Source: Candidatus Yanofskybacteria bacterium (lineage in GTDB: Bacteria; Patescibacteriota; Minisyncoccia; 2-02-FULL-40-12; IGHO2-01-FULL-4-A). From it: DNA of 39,772 bases. This document shows positions 1 to 7,734 of the stretch, piece after piece (the first letter of the stretch is position 1; each line of letters opens with the position of its first letter). The notes under the pieces are model-generated. The model did not search any database. It was not told the origin of the DNA and saw only the letters and a program-made list of their open reading frames with translations. Location: positions 1-39,772 of the forward strand of contig JACOZV010000003.1 of NCBI GenBank assembly GCA_016181175.1. The letters run 5' to 3'. The position numbers were made by a program, and so were the translations under genes.

Positions 1-26
1 CGGAAAGGCGGCGGAGCCGCACGAAT
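1..26. repeat. 26-nt inverted repeat, left copy
   Basis: Positions 1-26 are the exact reverse complement of 980-1005. The core (GCGGC, GGA, GCCGC) is itself a small hairpin, but the match extends into non-palindromic flanks on both sides, so it is a true inverted pair. The two copies bracket the 187-aa gene. The left copy starts on the first base of the window, so its outer limit cannot be seen. Confidence 0.85.
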
Positions 27-121
27 CAAAACCGCAAAAGAACCCGTTAAAAACATCGGCTCGAACCATATTTTGTAGAAGCAGAAAAGAAAAATTTTCA
101 TAAGATTCCTTCAGGATAATT

Positions 122-149
122 TCAGCAAAAGTGCTGATTTTTTATTTGC
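122..149 (+). terminator. Rho-independent terminator of an upstream gene
   Basis: TCAGCA (122-127), loop AAAG and TGCTGA (132-137) form a 6-bp stem followed directly by a T-rich run (138-149). It ends transcription entering from the left and isolates the next promoter. No gene is visible in 27-121. Confidence 0.7.
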
Positions 150-151
150 CC

Positions 152-180
152 TTGACTTGGAGTATGGTATATGCTATATT
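152..180 (+). promoter_or_regulatory. Sigma-70 type promoter of the 187-aa gene
   Basis: -35 TTGACT (152-157), 17-nt spacer, -10 TATATT (175-180), with an extended -10 TG at 172-173. The predicted start is near 187. The leader then carries the hairpin TTGGGC-AATA-GCCCAA (192-207) before the ribosome-binding site. Confidence 0.75.
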
Positions 181-234
181 CTTTATTAGCGTTGGGCAAT
201 AGCCCAAAATCAAGTTCCTTGAAAGGAGAATACA

Positions 235-798
235 ATGTACCCAGTAGAATCCTTGATGCTTGACCGAGTACTCGATTTTCCAGTGACCATCTCGCGTTTG
301 GAATATCGTCAAAGTCTCATAGAGGAGGAGAATGATATACTGACTGCTCTAAACTCGTTCATCCATTCATTGACCGATAAGATGGCCAAGTTTTGTCTCT
401 TTCCTCTTTCTGTTGAAAGTGGGTGGCATAAAGATTGGTACAACAATGGAGTGTGCATGGAGCTGGTTGAGAGCAGGAGGATTTTTGGTGTCTCGATCTT
501 TGAGAACATGTTCTTCCGCAACCACAAGCTGCTGGGTAGGTCATTCACCAGACAGAAGCATCTACGAGTCAATGTACACTACAACTCTCAGCTGAATGAA
601 GTGCATATATACTCCCATTGTCTTGGAGATTACGAGCTGGTAGAGCCACTCATCAAAGAATTTCTTTCCCTACGGCCGAATCTCAAAATCCGGTGTCTAG
701 TTCTTTATCTCTTTGAGGATAGACTTCCCCAAGGCGAATCGACCGCAAAAGGACAGATTCAAAAACTGGAGAGGGTTTTCTTTACTAAGGCTAACTAG
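235..798 (+). CDS. Hypothetical protein, 187 aa
   Basis: I do not recognise a family. The ATG at 235 follows a strong Shine-Dalgarno sequence (AAAGGAG, ending at 229) and a good promoter at 152-180, so expression is likely. The protein is soluble, without signal peptide or membrane segment, rich in Leu, Arg and Glu, with aromatic clusters such as KDWYNNG and ENMFFRNH. A mixed alpha/beta fold is a guess. It is a single-gene unit with its own promoter and terminator, inside a pair of 26-nt inverted repeats, and no neighbour suggests a role. It could be a recently acquired or element-borne gene. Confidence 0.75.
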   Translation: MYPVESLMLDRVLDFPVTISRLEYRQSLIEEENDILTALNSFIHSLTDKMAKFCLFPLSVESGWHKDWYNNGVCMELVESRRIFGVSIFENMFFRNHKLLGRSFTRQKHLRVNVHYNSQLNEVHIYSHCLGDYELVEPLIKEFLSLRPNLKIRCLVLYLFEDRLPQGESTAKGQIQKLERVFFTKAN

Positions 799-828
799 GT
801 AGCAAGTAGAGAGACTTCCTTCCCTCAC

Positions 829-865
829 AAACCGCTACGGCTAACACCGGCGCGGTTTTCTTTTT
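829..865 (+). terminator. Terminator after the 187-aa gene
   Basis: AAACCGC (829-835) pairs with GCGGTTT (852-858), with inner CGG/CCG pairing (838-840 with 847-849), followed by a T-rich run (856-865). It lies 30 nt after the stop codon. Confidence 0.6.
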
Positions 866-898
866 AATTTGAAAGAACAAAGAATTTGCCGCCAATCA

Positions 899-935
899 AT
901 GCATTTTTCAATAATTTTTAGATTGAAAAATGCAT
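899..935. repeat. 14-bp perfect hairpin
   Basis: 899-912 (ATGCATTTTTCAAT) and 922-935 are perfect reverse complements around a 9-nt AT-rich loop. No T-run follows, so it is not a canonical terminator on the + strand. It is the first of two adjacent hairpins inside the right inverted repeat. Confidence 0.8.
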
Positions 936-938
936 CGA

Positions 939-960
939 AATGAGTTATCATTAACTCATT
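939..960. repeat. 9-bp perfect hairpin
   Basis: AATGAGTTA (939-947), loop TCAT, TAACTCATT (952-960). It sits 3 nt after the preceding hairpin and 19 nt before the 26-nt repeat. The 799-1082 gap holds only these structures and the two hairpins that follow. Confidence 0.8.
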
Positions 961-979
961 AGAAAAACTTGAAATTGTC

Positions 980-1005
980 ATTCGTGCGGCTCCGCCGCCT
1001 TTCCG
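980..1005. repeat. 26-nt inverted repeat, right copy
   Basis: Exact reverse complement of 1-26. It closes the approximately 1-kb segment carrying the 187-aa gene. Confidence 0.85.
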
Positions 1006-1026
1006 AATTTTCGCGGGGGTACTTCC

Positions 1027-1045
1027 TCGCCGCCGCAGGCGGCGA
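1027..1045. repeat. GC-rich 8-bp hairpin
   Basis: TCGCCGCC (1027-1034), loop GCA, GGCGGCGA (1038-1045). It is REP-like in appearance, 38 nt upstream of the next gene, with no T-run. Confidence 0.7.
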
Positions 1046-1082
1046 AAGCGGTTCGGACTAATTCAAGTATTCTGCACCTCGG

Positions 1083-1520
1083 ATGAGTACTACTGTTCTT
1101 ATAATCCTTGTAGCTATCCTAAACGGCATGTTTAGTATTTTCGTTTCCAGGGCAAGCGGGAAAATCGACGCCAATCTAAGCCCGTCTATTTTTAACAGTC
1201 TGGGCGCGATAGTGCCCTTGTCGGTTTATTTGTTTTTGAGAATTACAAAACCTCTAGAAATTGCCGCAACCAAAACTTCGGGAATTATGTTTTCTGTTTT
1301 GGCAGGAATTTCAATAGCGCTTTTCTCTATTCTTCTGCTTAAAACATTTTCAAGGGGAATTAATCTGTCTTATGCCTTTCCCATCATATACGGGGGCACC
1401 GTCGTTGTTTCCACGTTAGGAGGACTGATTTTATTTAAGGAACATGTCTCACTTCTTCAGGGTGCCGGCATCATTAGCATCGTATTTGGCCTTGTTCTTG
1501 TCGCCGTTTCTAAGTTTTAG
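1083..1520 (+). CDS. EamA/SMR-like small membrane transporter
   Basis: 145 aa with four or five hydrophobic helices (about 3-24, 33-52, 68-88, 95-115 and 122-143) separated by very short loops. This matches a single EamA (drug/metabolite transporter) half-domain, which would act as a dimer in the inner membrane. The helix 4-5 region (YAFPIIYGGTVVVSTLGGLILFKE in pattern, about 95-120) has the Gly-rich, conserved-Glu ending typical of EamA domains. Substrate unknown. The ATG at 1083 has no clear Shine-Dalgarno sequence. It precedes a PBP gene that has its own promoter. Confidence 0.7.
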   Translation: MSTTVLIILVAILNGMFSIFVSRASGKIDANLSPSIFNSLGAIVPLSVYLFLRITKPLEIAATKTSGIMFSVLAGISIALFSILLLKTFSRGINLSYAFPIIYGGTVVVSTLGGLILFKEHVSLLQGAGIISIVFGLVLVAVSKF

Positions 1521-1544
1521 CAGAATATCCGCTACTCTAATTTT

Positions 1545-1573
1545 TTGAAAAAATAGCTCAAAAATGCTAGCAT
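1545..1573 (+). promoter_or_regulatory. Promoter of the PBP gene
   Basis: -35 TTGAAA (1545-1550), 17-nt spacer, -10 TAGCAT (1568-1573), with extended TG at 1565-1566. Predicted start near 1580, about 33 nt before the TTG start codon. The -10 overlaps the short palindrome ATGCTAGCAT. Confidence 0.5.
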
Positions 1574-1612
1574 CTTTTTAATTAAGTTCATTAACAACTA
1601 CCGGAGATTCTC

Positions 1613-3943
1613 TTGGAAACACCCGCAAGCAGAGATTTCTTGAAAAAGTTTAAAAAGAGACTTAAAAAAGACTACTGGGTCATAAAGATTAGGCGGCAAC
1701 CGTGGTTAAAGTGGGTCCTGCTCGGATTTTTGTCATTTGCCACCGGCAGTTATTATGCTTTCTATTATTACACCGGCAATATCCCCTTTGTGGGCGATTT
1801 AAATGACGACAATGGCAAACCACTGGATTTTAGCAAACTTGCCCATTCTGATTTTAAAAAGGCATCATATGCTTATGCCTACGACAACAAAACCAAAATC
1901 GGAGTATTCAATGACGAAATAAGAGACCCGCTAAGGGCGAGCGAAATACCCGCTGTTGTTAAAAATGCCTTTATCGCAGCCGAAGATCAAAGATTTTATA
2001 ATCACTCGGGTATTGATCCGCTAGCCATAGGAAGAGCCACCTTTGGAAACTTATTATTTAAGATAGGAATTGAGTATTGGACCAAATCCGGCGCCAGTGG
2101 CATTAACCAACAAGTGGCACGGCGGATTTTTGAAGAAGAAGTTGCTGATTTTAGAAACCGCGCGCCAACATTTAAACGAAAAATAAAAGAAGCACGTGTG
2201 GCCATCAAATTGGACCGTATGTACCCCAAAGAAAAAATACTTGAAGCATCTTTGAATCTGCCATGGCTTGGCAACGGCGCATATGGCGTGGCGGAGGCAA
2301 CAAGATTATATTTCGGTAAAAATATCAGAACCGAGCCCATCAACTTAAGAGAAGCATCAATTCTGGCAAGCTTGAATAAATATCCGTCAAAATACTCCCC
2401 TATTTTCAAAAAACCAGAGGAAATTGATTTACGGCCAAACTCAACAGAAAAAGAAAAAGAAGAATTAAAAAAGAGACACGAAACAGAGTTGGCCATAGAA
2501 AGCGCCCGCTTGATCCAAGCAAAGGATCACTATAATTGGGTTTTAAAGCGCATGGAAAAAGAAGGCTTCATAAGCCGCAGTGACTACACCAGGGCCAGTT
2601 TCAAAAAAGAGGAATCACTCCAGCCGGATGTCATAAAGTTAACACCACTAAAAAATCAGGAATTCGGTTATGGAACAAGGCTGGTTAAAGAAATGCTCAT
2701 GCATGATGGCTACAAGGATGAAGAGATTACGACTTTCGGCGGTCTAAGGATAAGAACCTGCATTGATGCCGATATCCAAAAAATAGTAAATGAAGAAATT
2801 GCCCGCTTACTGGCCGAACTTAACAAAGAAGTGGAAAACCCCGAAAAGCTTCACAACGTGGCAAGCAAAACCAACCCGATTGATGGATCGGCGGTAATGG
2901 TTGATGTAAAAACCGGCTGTGTAACAGCAATAGTCGGCGGACACAACTATTTAGAAACGCCATACGACCGGGCAATGGCTCTGCGATCGGTGGGGTCTGC
3001 TGTTAAACCGTTCGTCTATACCGCGGCATTTGAAGCAGGTAAAACTTTTGATGACACGATCGGCAACTCTCCATTTAGGATGCGCGGGGCCTATGGCAAA
3101 CCGTGGGTTCCAAAAAACTTTAGGGAAGACAATCCGGTCCCTCTGGGCCAAATACCTATCTATGTGGGCCAAATCAGATCAGTCAACCTGCCCACACTCC
3201 GTTTGGCAATGGAAATAGGAATGGGCAAAGTGGTCGATACTATGCATAGGATGGGCATTTGGGGCGTCCGAGGAATAATTAAGGATCCAGGCGGCAATAT
3301 AATATTTCGCATGCCCGGCATTAAAGACACCGGCGATGGCATCATTCCCCTGCTCCCAACCGCCATTGGCGCTTCGGATGTTAATCTTCTGGAACTAGTA
3401 AATGCATATGCGGTGTTTTTCAGAGACGGTTTGTACTTGCCGCCCAAACTTGTTTTGGAAGTTAAAGACCAAGACGGTGAACTGCTTTATCAAGCGCCTG
3501 AATCTAAAACATACAGGTCAATTTCAAAAGAAACAGCCCTAAAAGAATTAATCCTGATGCGCGCAACAACAAAGGTTGGCACCGCAAAAATCTCCATGCG
3601 CAACATTGAACAGCAAGTTGCCTGCAAAACCGGCACCTCCAATAATCCAAATGAAGAACTTGGTGAGGGTCCGGGCGATGTTTCTACTGTCTGCGGCACA
3701 CCGGAATTTGTTATGGGTATAAGAATCGGGCACGATATGCCTAGGCCCATCGTAATTCCTCGCTACATGCAACGTGTCAGTGGCCGTGCAAACATGCAAG
3801 TATCCGGCGGCTGGGTTGTCGGGCCATTAACCAGAAGAATATGGGACAAAATATATACCAAAAGACCAAAGGTTAAATTCCCGCAGGAAGTTGAAACCGG
3901 CTTGCAAGAACTACTGGCGATCTACCCGGATAGATACAAATAA
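1613..3943 (+). CDS. Class A penicillin-binding protein (PBP1-type)
   Basis: Bifunctional peptidoglycan polymerase and cross-linker, 776 aa. A basic cytoplasmic N-terminus is followed by one membrane anchor (about 32-52) and an extracytoplasmic GT51 transglycosylase domain with the catalytic Glu in AAEDQRFYNHSG (E124). The transpeptidase domain has SxxK at S462 (GSAVKPF), SxN at S523 (SVN) and KTG at K672 (CKTGTS). All key motifs are present, so both activities are expected. The start is a TTG at 1613 with GGAG 6 nt upstream. It has its own promoter (1545-1573) and terminator (3949-3968), so it is monocistronic. It builds the wall using lipid II as substrate. Confidence 0.95.
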   Translation: METPASRDFLKKFKKRLKKDYWVIKIRRQPWLKWVLLGFLSFATGSYYAFYYYTGNIPFVGDLNDDNGKPLDFSKLAHSDFKKASYAYAYDNKTKIGVFNDEIRDPLRASEIPAVVKNAFIAAEDQRFYNHSGIDPLAIGRATFGNLLFKIGIEYWTKSGASGINQQVARRIFEEEVADFRNRAPTFKRKIKEARVAIKLDRMYPKEKILEASLNLPWLGNGAYGVAEATRLYFGKNIRTEPINLREASILASLNKYPSKYSPIFKKPEEIDLRPNSTEKEKEELKKRHETELAIESARLIQAKDHYNWVLKRMEKEGFISRSDYTRASFKKEESLQPDVIKLTPLKNQEFGYGTRLVKEMLMHDGYKDEEITTFGGLRIRTCIDADIQKIVNEEIARLLAELNKEVENPEKLHNVASKTNPIDGSAVMVDVKTGCVTAIVGGHNYLETPYDRAMALRSVGSAVKPFVYTAAFEAGKTFDDTIGNSPFRMRGAYGKPWVPKNFREDNPVPLGQIPIYVGQIRSVNLPTLRLAMEIGMGKVVDTMHRMGIWGVRGIIKDPGGNIIFRMPGIKDTGDGIIPLLPTAIGASDVNLLELVNAYAVFFRDGLYLPPKLVLEVKDQDGELLYQAPESKTYRSISKETALKELILMRATTKVGTAKISMRNIEQQVACKTGTSNNPNEELGEGPGDVSTVCGTPEFVMGIRIGHDMPRPIVIPRYMQRVSGRANMQVSGGWVVGPLTRRIWDKIYTKRPKVKFPQEVETGLQELLAIYPDRYK

Positions 3944-3948
3944 AAAAC

Positions 3949-3968
3949 ACCGAGCTTTGCTCGGTTTT
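3949..3968 (+). terminator. Terminator after the PBP gene
   Basis: ACCGAGC (3949-3955), loop TTT, GCTCGGT (3959-3965), then TTTT. It begins 6 nt after the stop codon. Confidence 0.8.
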
Positions 3969-3971
3969 AAC

Positions 3972-4000
3972 TTGAAAAAAACAACAAAAAGTGGGATAAT
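3972..4000 (+). promoter_or_regulatory. Promoter of the tRNA-Ser(CGA) unit
   Basis: -35 TTGAAA (3972-3977), 17-nt spacer, -10 GATAAT (3995-4000), with extended TG at 3992-3993. Predicted start near 4007, 4 nt before the tRNA-like 5' fragment at 4011 but about 120 nt before the intact tRNA. Confidence 0.7.
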
Positions 4001-4010
4001 TAAGATTATC

Positions 4011-4127
4011 GGTGGGTTGGCCGAATGGGTTGAACTCAACTGCTTGAGTTCAACGGGAAATTTAGCCGAAGCTACGCGAAGGCGCAAAATTTCCCTGGAA
4101 AGGCACAATGCTCGTCCCGTTCATGGC
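4011..4127 (+). other. tRNA-Ser 5' fragment plus two-hairpin leader module
   Basis: 4011-4034 resembles the first 24 nt of a serine tRNA (acceptor GGTGGGT, then TGGCCGA of the D arm) and matches most of the start of the intact tRNA at 4128. The D-stem partner, anticodon arm and 3' half are absent. Instead there is an 11-bp hairpin (4029-4039 with 4044-4054, loop CTGC), then directly a second hairpin (GGGAAATTT 4055-4063 with AAATTTCCC 4087-4095). It lies between the promoter and the complete tRNA. It may be a remnant of a lost tRNA or a leader module; tRNA-Leu has the same layout. Confidence 0.5.
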
Positions 4128-4214
4128 GGAGGAGTGGCCGAGAGGTTGAAGGCGCGGCTCTCGAAAAGCCGTAAGGGCGCAAGCTCTTCGTGAGTTCGAA
4201 TCTCACCTCCTCCG
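4128..4214 (+). tRNA. tRNA-Ser(CGA)
   Basis: Acceptor GGAGGAG (4128-4134) pairs with CTCCTCC (4207-4213); discriminator G at 4214. The anticodon arm is CGGCT-CTCGAAA-AGCCG, anticodon CGA, reading UCG. There is a long variable arm, as in class II tRNAs, and a T arm GTGAG-TTCGAAT-CTCAC. CCA is not encoded, so a CCA-adding enzyme is required. Confidence 0.95.
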
Positions 4215-4235
4215 CTTTGAACAGAACATTAATCG

Positions 4236-4252
4236 GTCCGGCTTTGCCGGAC
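4236..4252. repeat. 7-bp GC hairpin after tRNA-Ser
   Basis: GTCCGGC (4236-4242), loop TTT, GCCGGAC (4246-4252), with no T-run. It is possibly a processing or REP-type structure. The rest of 4253-4325 shows nothing I can name. Confidence 0.6.
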
Positions 4253-4325
4253 ACGGTTCGACAGAATTTTGCTTTCGCTCGTTCCTCGCTCAAGCCAAGA
4301 ACTGATGGTTCTCTAAAATTATGGG

Positions 4326-4352
4326 AAAAGACAAATTGTTGTCTTTTTCTCC
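4326..4352 (+). terminator. Terminator of the tRNA-Ser unit
   Basis: AAAAGACAA (4326-4334), loop ATTG, TTGTCTTTT (4339-4347), then a pyrimidine-rich run. It probably ends the tRNA transcript. Confidence 0.55.
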
Positions 4353-4391
4353 TTTACCCACCGCAAGGTTGATATCTTCATATTTGTGTTG

Positions 4392-4400
4392 TGGTATAAT
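4392..4400 (+). promoter_or_regulatory. Extended -10 promoter of the 148-aa gene
   Basis: TG (4392-4393) one base before a consensus TATAAT (4395-4400). No -35 at ideal spacing; TTGATA (4369-4374) is 20 nt away. Extended -10 promoters can work without a good -35 element. Confidence 0.5.
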
Positions 4401-4462
4401 AAAAATAGTGGACGTAGAGCTCATTTCAGAACCCTCTTTGAAGCAAAAAGTAGCGTTTTGAA

Positions 4463-4909
4463 ATGGGCTCTCAAATAAGCACAACCATTAGGATTTACTG
4501 GCGCGAGATAACTGGCGTGAGGGATTCTTTATTTCTGTTTTTGGCATCATGGACCGCAATGGTACTAATTATGGGCTGGGCAGATTTTTTGGTCCCCTCG
4601 CTGGACACACCAGATGTAGCAGTAACCAGTTACTTGATACTACTGGGCGTTTACATACTTCATAAAGAGTTCAACCGCTGGACTGGTATAAAAATGGCAG
4701 CTAGGCCAGGTGAGGTTATAGTGTATGTTTGGTGGACTTCACTAATGATTATGGTGCTAGTTAGCTTTCTTACCGAATTACAAGTACCCGAAGCCCTCAA
4801 ATTCATGTCCTACGAAATACTCGGCGCCCTGCTTATTAGTGAAATATCCAAAAGTTTAAATTCTTATAAAATTAAAAACTCAATCCTTTTTAAGAAGATA
4901 AGACATTAA
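4463..4909 (+). CDS. Small integral membrane protein, 148 aa
   Basis: No family recognised. Three hydrophobic helices are clear (about 23-45, 52-68 and 85-106) and a weaker fourth (about 115-130) precedes a basic tail (KNSILFKKIRH), which suggests a cytoplasmic C-terminus. The ATG at 4463 lacks a clear Shine-Dalgarno sequence. It has its own extended -10 promoter and a strong terminator, so it is a separate unit between tRNA-Ser and infB. Confidence 0.6.
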   Translation: MGSQISTTIRIYWREITGVRDSLFLFLASWTAMVLIMGWADFLVPSLDTPDVAVTSYLILLGVYILHKEFNRWTGIKMAARPGEVIVYVWWTSLMIMVLVSFLTELQVPEALKFMSYEILGALLISEISKSLNSYKIKNSILFKKIRH

Positions 4910-4926
4910 TAGTCAGGTTTGCCTTT

Positions 4927-4950
4927 AAAAACCCGTTTTAGCGGGTTTTT
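4927..4950 (+). terminator. Terminator after the 148-aa gene
   Basis: AAAAACCCG (4927-4935), loop TTTTAG, CGGGTTTTT (4942-4950). Strong stem with a T-run. Confidence 0.85.
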
Positions 4951-4988
4951 GTTTGTAAAAAACCCAAAAAAATGTTACTTTTTTTAGC

Positions 4989-6542
4989 ATGTCAGTTAAA
5001 TCAAAAGCCGACGAACAAAATCTAAAAACCAACCATTCACCGCGTCCCCCGATTGTGGTTGTTTTGGGTCATGTTGACCACGGTAAAACCTCAATACTGG
5101 ATAAGATCAGGAAAACAAAAGTGGCCGAAAAAGAGGCTGGCGGAATTACACAGCATATCGGAGCTTATCAAGCAGAACACAATGCTAAAAAAATAACTTT
5201 CCTTGATACGCCGGGGCACGAAGCATTCAGTGCGATCCGTTCACGTGGAGCTAAAGTGGCTGACATAGCCATACTCGTCATAGCCGCTGAAGAAGGTGTT
5301 AAGCCACAGACAAAAGAAGCAATTCAAATTATAAAAAAAGCCGAAATTCCATTTATTGTAGCAATTAATAAAATTGATAAAGAGGGGGCTAACCCAGCCA
5401 GAGTCAGACAGGAACTAGCTGAACTAGAGGTACAGGTTGAAGATTATGGCGGAACAGTGCCCGTAATAGAACTATCGGCCAAAAAGGGCAAGGGCATAAA
5501 CGAACTGCTTGAAATGATACAGCTAGTAGCGGAAATGGAAGAACTTTCTGCGCCAATGGACACGCTAGCCAAGGGTGTGGTTATTGAATCGCATATGGAC
5601 GGTCGCCGCGGCTTGGTTGCCACCCTCATTGTTCACGAAGGAGAACTTAAGATAGGCGATTGGGTTTTTGCCGGCAGTGCAACTGGCAGAGTAAAATCAC
5701 TGGATGATTTTCTTGGCAAATCCATAAGCTTAGCCATCGCTTCACAGCCATGCGTAATGCTCGGCTGGGAAACAGCACCAAGAATCGGACAGGAATTCCT
5801 GGTTACTGCCAACAAAGAATCCGCTCAAAAATCAGCCGCGGGTTTAATGCTGGGCGAATCTTTGAATTTATTCGCCAAAGAGATAAGCACCGAAGAGCAA
5901 AAAAACAACAAAAGAACTGCCAATTTAATAATTAAAGCCGATGTGCAAAGCTCTCTGGAAGCCATAGATCAAGTATTGAAAACAATACATTCTGAAGAGG
6001 TTACTTATAATGTAACAAGTTATGGCATCGGATTGATTGGCGATAATGATATTAAAAATGCCAAGGCCACCCAAGCATCCGTAATCGGGTTCCATGTTGG
6101 TATAGACGGTTCTGCAAAACAACTAGCCGAGAGGGACAACATTAACGTCCGGACTTTTGAAATTATTTATGAACTTGTAGAAGCCGCGCGTTCAATCATG
6201 GCCGATCTGCTAGATCCAGAAATTAAACGTATACCACTTGGTAAATTAAAAATATTAGCTACATTTAAAAATACGGGTAAGTCGCAAATAGTCGGCGGCA
6301 AGGTTGTACAAGGCAAATTAGCACGCGGCACAATGATAGACGTTGTAAGGAATGGGGTCATAGTTTCAAATGGAAAACTAGGCCAATTGCAGCACAACAA
6401 GGCCGATGTTGCCGAGGTTAGCGAAGGATTAGAAGCAGGAATAAGGTTTGACATGCAATCACAACCCGCGCCGGCACAATTAATAAGAGAAGGCGACGTA
6501 TTAGAAATTTATCAGGAAGAGAGGATTAAACGAACAATATAA
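4989..6542 (+). CDS. infB: Translation initiation factor IF-2 (short form)
   Basis: GTPase that places fMet-tRNA on the 30S subunit and promotes subunit joining. G motifs are intact: GHVDHGKT (27-34), DTPGHE (73-78), NKID (127-130), SAKKG (163-167). Domains II, III and IV follow. At 517 aa it is much shorter than the usual 700-900, because the long N-terminal extension is absent and the G domain begins about 20 residues in. This is typical of reduced genomes. No Shine-Dalgarno sequence is visible before the ATG at 4989. rbfA follows 28 nt downstream, a common infB-rbfA pairing. Confidence 0.97.
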   Translation: MSVKSKADEQNLKTNHSPRPPIVVVLGHVDHGKTSILDKIRKTKVAEKEAGGITQHIGAYQAEHNAKKITFLDTPGHEAFSAIRSRGAKVADIAILVIAAEEGVKPQTKEAIQIIKKAEIPFIVAINKIDKEGANPARVRQELAELEVQVEDYGGTVPVIELSAKKGKGINELLEMIQLVAEMEELSAPMDTLAKGVVIESHMDGRRGLVATLIVHEGELKIGDWVFAGSATGRVKSLDDFLGKSISLAIASQPCVMLGWETAPRIGQEFLVTANKESAQKSAAGLMLGESLNLFAKEISTEEQKNNKRTANLIIKADVQSSLEAIDQVLKTIHSEEVTYNVTSYGIGLIGDNDIKNAKATQASVIGFHVGIDGSAKQLAERDNINVRTFEIIYELVEAARSIMADLLDPEIKRIPLGKLKILATFKNTGKSQIVGGKVVQGKLARGTMIDVVRNGVIVSNGKLGQLQHNKADVAEVSEGLEAGIRFDMQSQPAPAQLIREGDVLEIYQEERIKRTI

Positions 6543-6570
6543 CCACTTAAACTAATAATCAAAAATTAAC

Positions 6571-6900
6571 TTGTCAGATCGGCTTAAAAAACTAAATGAT
6601 TTACTCCGCGACGAAGTCGCTAAAATACTTTTAATCGAACTGGAAAAAGATGACGGCATCTTGGTAACCGTAATTGGCGCCGATGTTTCCCCTACTTTGG
6701 AGCACGCCACAATCAAAATATCGATTTTTCCAACGGTAAAAGAAAATCAGATTTTAGAAAAAATAAAAAAAAGAATTTATCAGATCCAACAACTATTGAA
6801 TAAGCGGTTAACTATGCGGCCAGTTCCCAAAATCAGATTTGAAGTTGACCGAAGCGAAGAACATGCCAACAAAATTGATGAAATGTTAAAAAATCTATAA
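6571..6900 (+). CDS. rbfA: Ribosome-binding factor A
   Basis: 109 aa, a single KH-like domain that assists late 30S maturation near the 16S 5' helix. Start region (SDRLKKLNDLLRDEVAKIL) and C-terminal pattern (PKIRFEVDRSEEHANKIDEML) are characteristic of RbfA. Length is normal. The start is TTG at 6571. It probably shares the infB transcript. Its last 26 nt contain the -35 and most of the -10 of the tRNA-Cys promoter. Confidence 0.93.
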   Translation: MSDRLKKLNDLLRDEVAKILLIELEKDDGILVTVIGADVSPTLEHATIKISIFPTVKENQILEKIKKRIYQIQQLLNKRLTMRPVPKIRFEVDRSEEHANKIDEMLKNL

Positions 6901-6903
6901 AAT
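6875..6903 (+). promoter_or_regulatory. Promoter of tRNA-Cys, inside the rbfA 3' end
   Basis: -35 TTGATG (6875-6880), 17-nt spacer, -10 TAAAAT (6898-6903). Predicted start near 6910, adjacent to the tRNA 5' end at 6911. Same TTGA-N17-TAAAAT design as the other tRNA promoters here. Confidence 0.6.
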
Positions 6904-6910
6904 TAACTTT

Positions 6911-6983
6911 GGCCGGGTAGCCAAGTGGTTAAGGCGTGAGTCTGCAAAACTCTTATACGTGGGTTCGATTCCCATCCCGGCCT
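6911..6983 (+). tRNA. tRNA-Cys(GCA)
   Basis: Acceptor GGCCGGG (6911-6917) pairs with CCCGGCC (6976-6982); discriminator T at 6983, the expected Cys identity base. Anticodon arm GAGTC/TGCAAAA region with GCA; T arm GTGGG-TTCGATT-CCCAT. No encoded CCA. The next gene starts 3 nt later. Confidence 0.95.
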
Positions 6984-6985
6984 CT

Positions 6986-7699
6986 ATGACTAAAGGGGTG
7001 ATCCTTGCTGGCGGTAAAGGCACGCGCTTACTCCCGCTGACCAAAATTACAAATAAGCACTTGCTCCCGATATTTAATCAGCCAATGATTGAGTATCCGC
7101 TCCAAACCCTTCTGAAAGCCGGCATTAAAGAAGTTCTGATTATCTCTGACCGCGAACACGCCGGTGATTTTGTTGAATACCTTGGTTCGGGCAAGGACTA
7201 TAGTGCCCGCTTTACTTATAAAGTCCAAGACGAAGCCGGCGGTATTGCTCAAGCACTGCTTTTGGCTGAAGATTTCGCCGATAGTAAACCAGTTACTGTG
7301 ATACTTGGCGATAACATTTTTGAAGATAGTATCTCTCGAGCGGTCAAGACGTTTCGTAGTGGCGCAAGTATTTTCTTAAAGAAAGTTGCTGATCCGGAAC
7401 GTTTTGGCGTGGCAGTGCTTAAAAATAAACGCGTCATAAAAATACTGGAAAAACCTGAAAAATCACCAAGCCAATATGCCGTCACTGGTTTATATCAATA
7501 TGACAAAAACGTATTCAAAATAATTAAACGGCTCAAACCATCCGCGCGCGGTGAATTGGAAATTACGGATGTAAATAACGTCTACATAAAACACGGCAAA
7601 CTTAAAACTGAATTGATGAATGGTTTCTGGAGCGATGCCGGAACTTTTGATTCTCTTTCCAAGTCCACAAGCTGGGCTTTGAAAAAATCAAAAAGATAA
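6986..7699 (+). CDS. RmlA-type sugar-1-phosphate nucleotidyltransferase
   Basis: 237 aa. Activates a sugar-1-phosphate with an NTP (glucose-1-phosphate thymidylyltransferase-like), supplying surface-glycan precursors in the cytoplasm. Seen: nucleotide-binding GGKGTRL (9-15), KHLLP, a metal-binding GDNIF segment, FGVAV, LEKPEKSPSQYAVTGLY, and a terminal WSDAGTFDSL typical of the family. I chose the ATG at 6986, giving MTKGVILAGG; an upstream GTG at 6959 would lie inside the tRNA-Cys T arm and is rejected. Only 2 nt separate it from tRNA-Cys and no Shine-Dalgarno sequence exists outside the tRNA, so tRNA processing should release an mRNA with almost no leader. Exact sugar unknown. Confidence 0.9.
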   Translation: MTKGVILAGGKGTRLLPLTKITNKHLLPIFNQPMIEYPLQTLLKAGIKEVLIISDREHAGDFVEYLGSGKDYSARFTYKVQDEAGGIAQALLLAEDFADSKPVTVILGDNIFEDSISRAVKTFRSGASIFLKKVADPERFGVAVLKNKRVIKILEKPEKSPSQYAVTGLYQYDKNVFKIIKRLKPSARGELEITDVNNVYIKHGKLKTELMNGFWSDAGTFDSLSKSTSWALKKSKR

Positions 7700-7707
7700 G
7701 TTAAAAT
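7679..7707 (+). promoter_or_regulatory. Promoter of the tRNA-Leu unit, inside the upstream gene end
   Basis: -35 TTGAAA (7679-7684), 17-nt spacer, -10 TAAAAT (7702-7707). The spacer is nearly identical to that of the tRNA-Ser(GCU) promoter at 34627-34655. Predicted start near 7714. Confidence 0.65.
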
Positions 7708-7734
7708 CACTTTGTCCAGTTGTGTATCAGTAGC

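Noticed and set aside
6959-6985. Longer nucleotidyltransferase start at GTG 6959
   Set aside because: It would code inside the tRNA-Cys T arm; the family begins at MTKGVILAGG.
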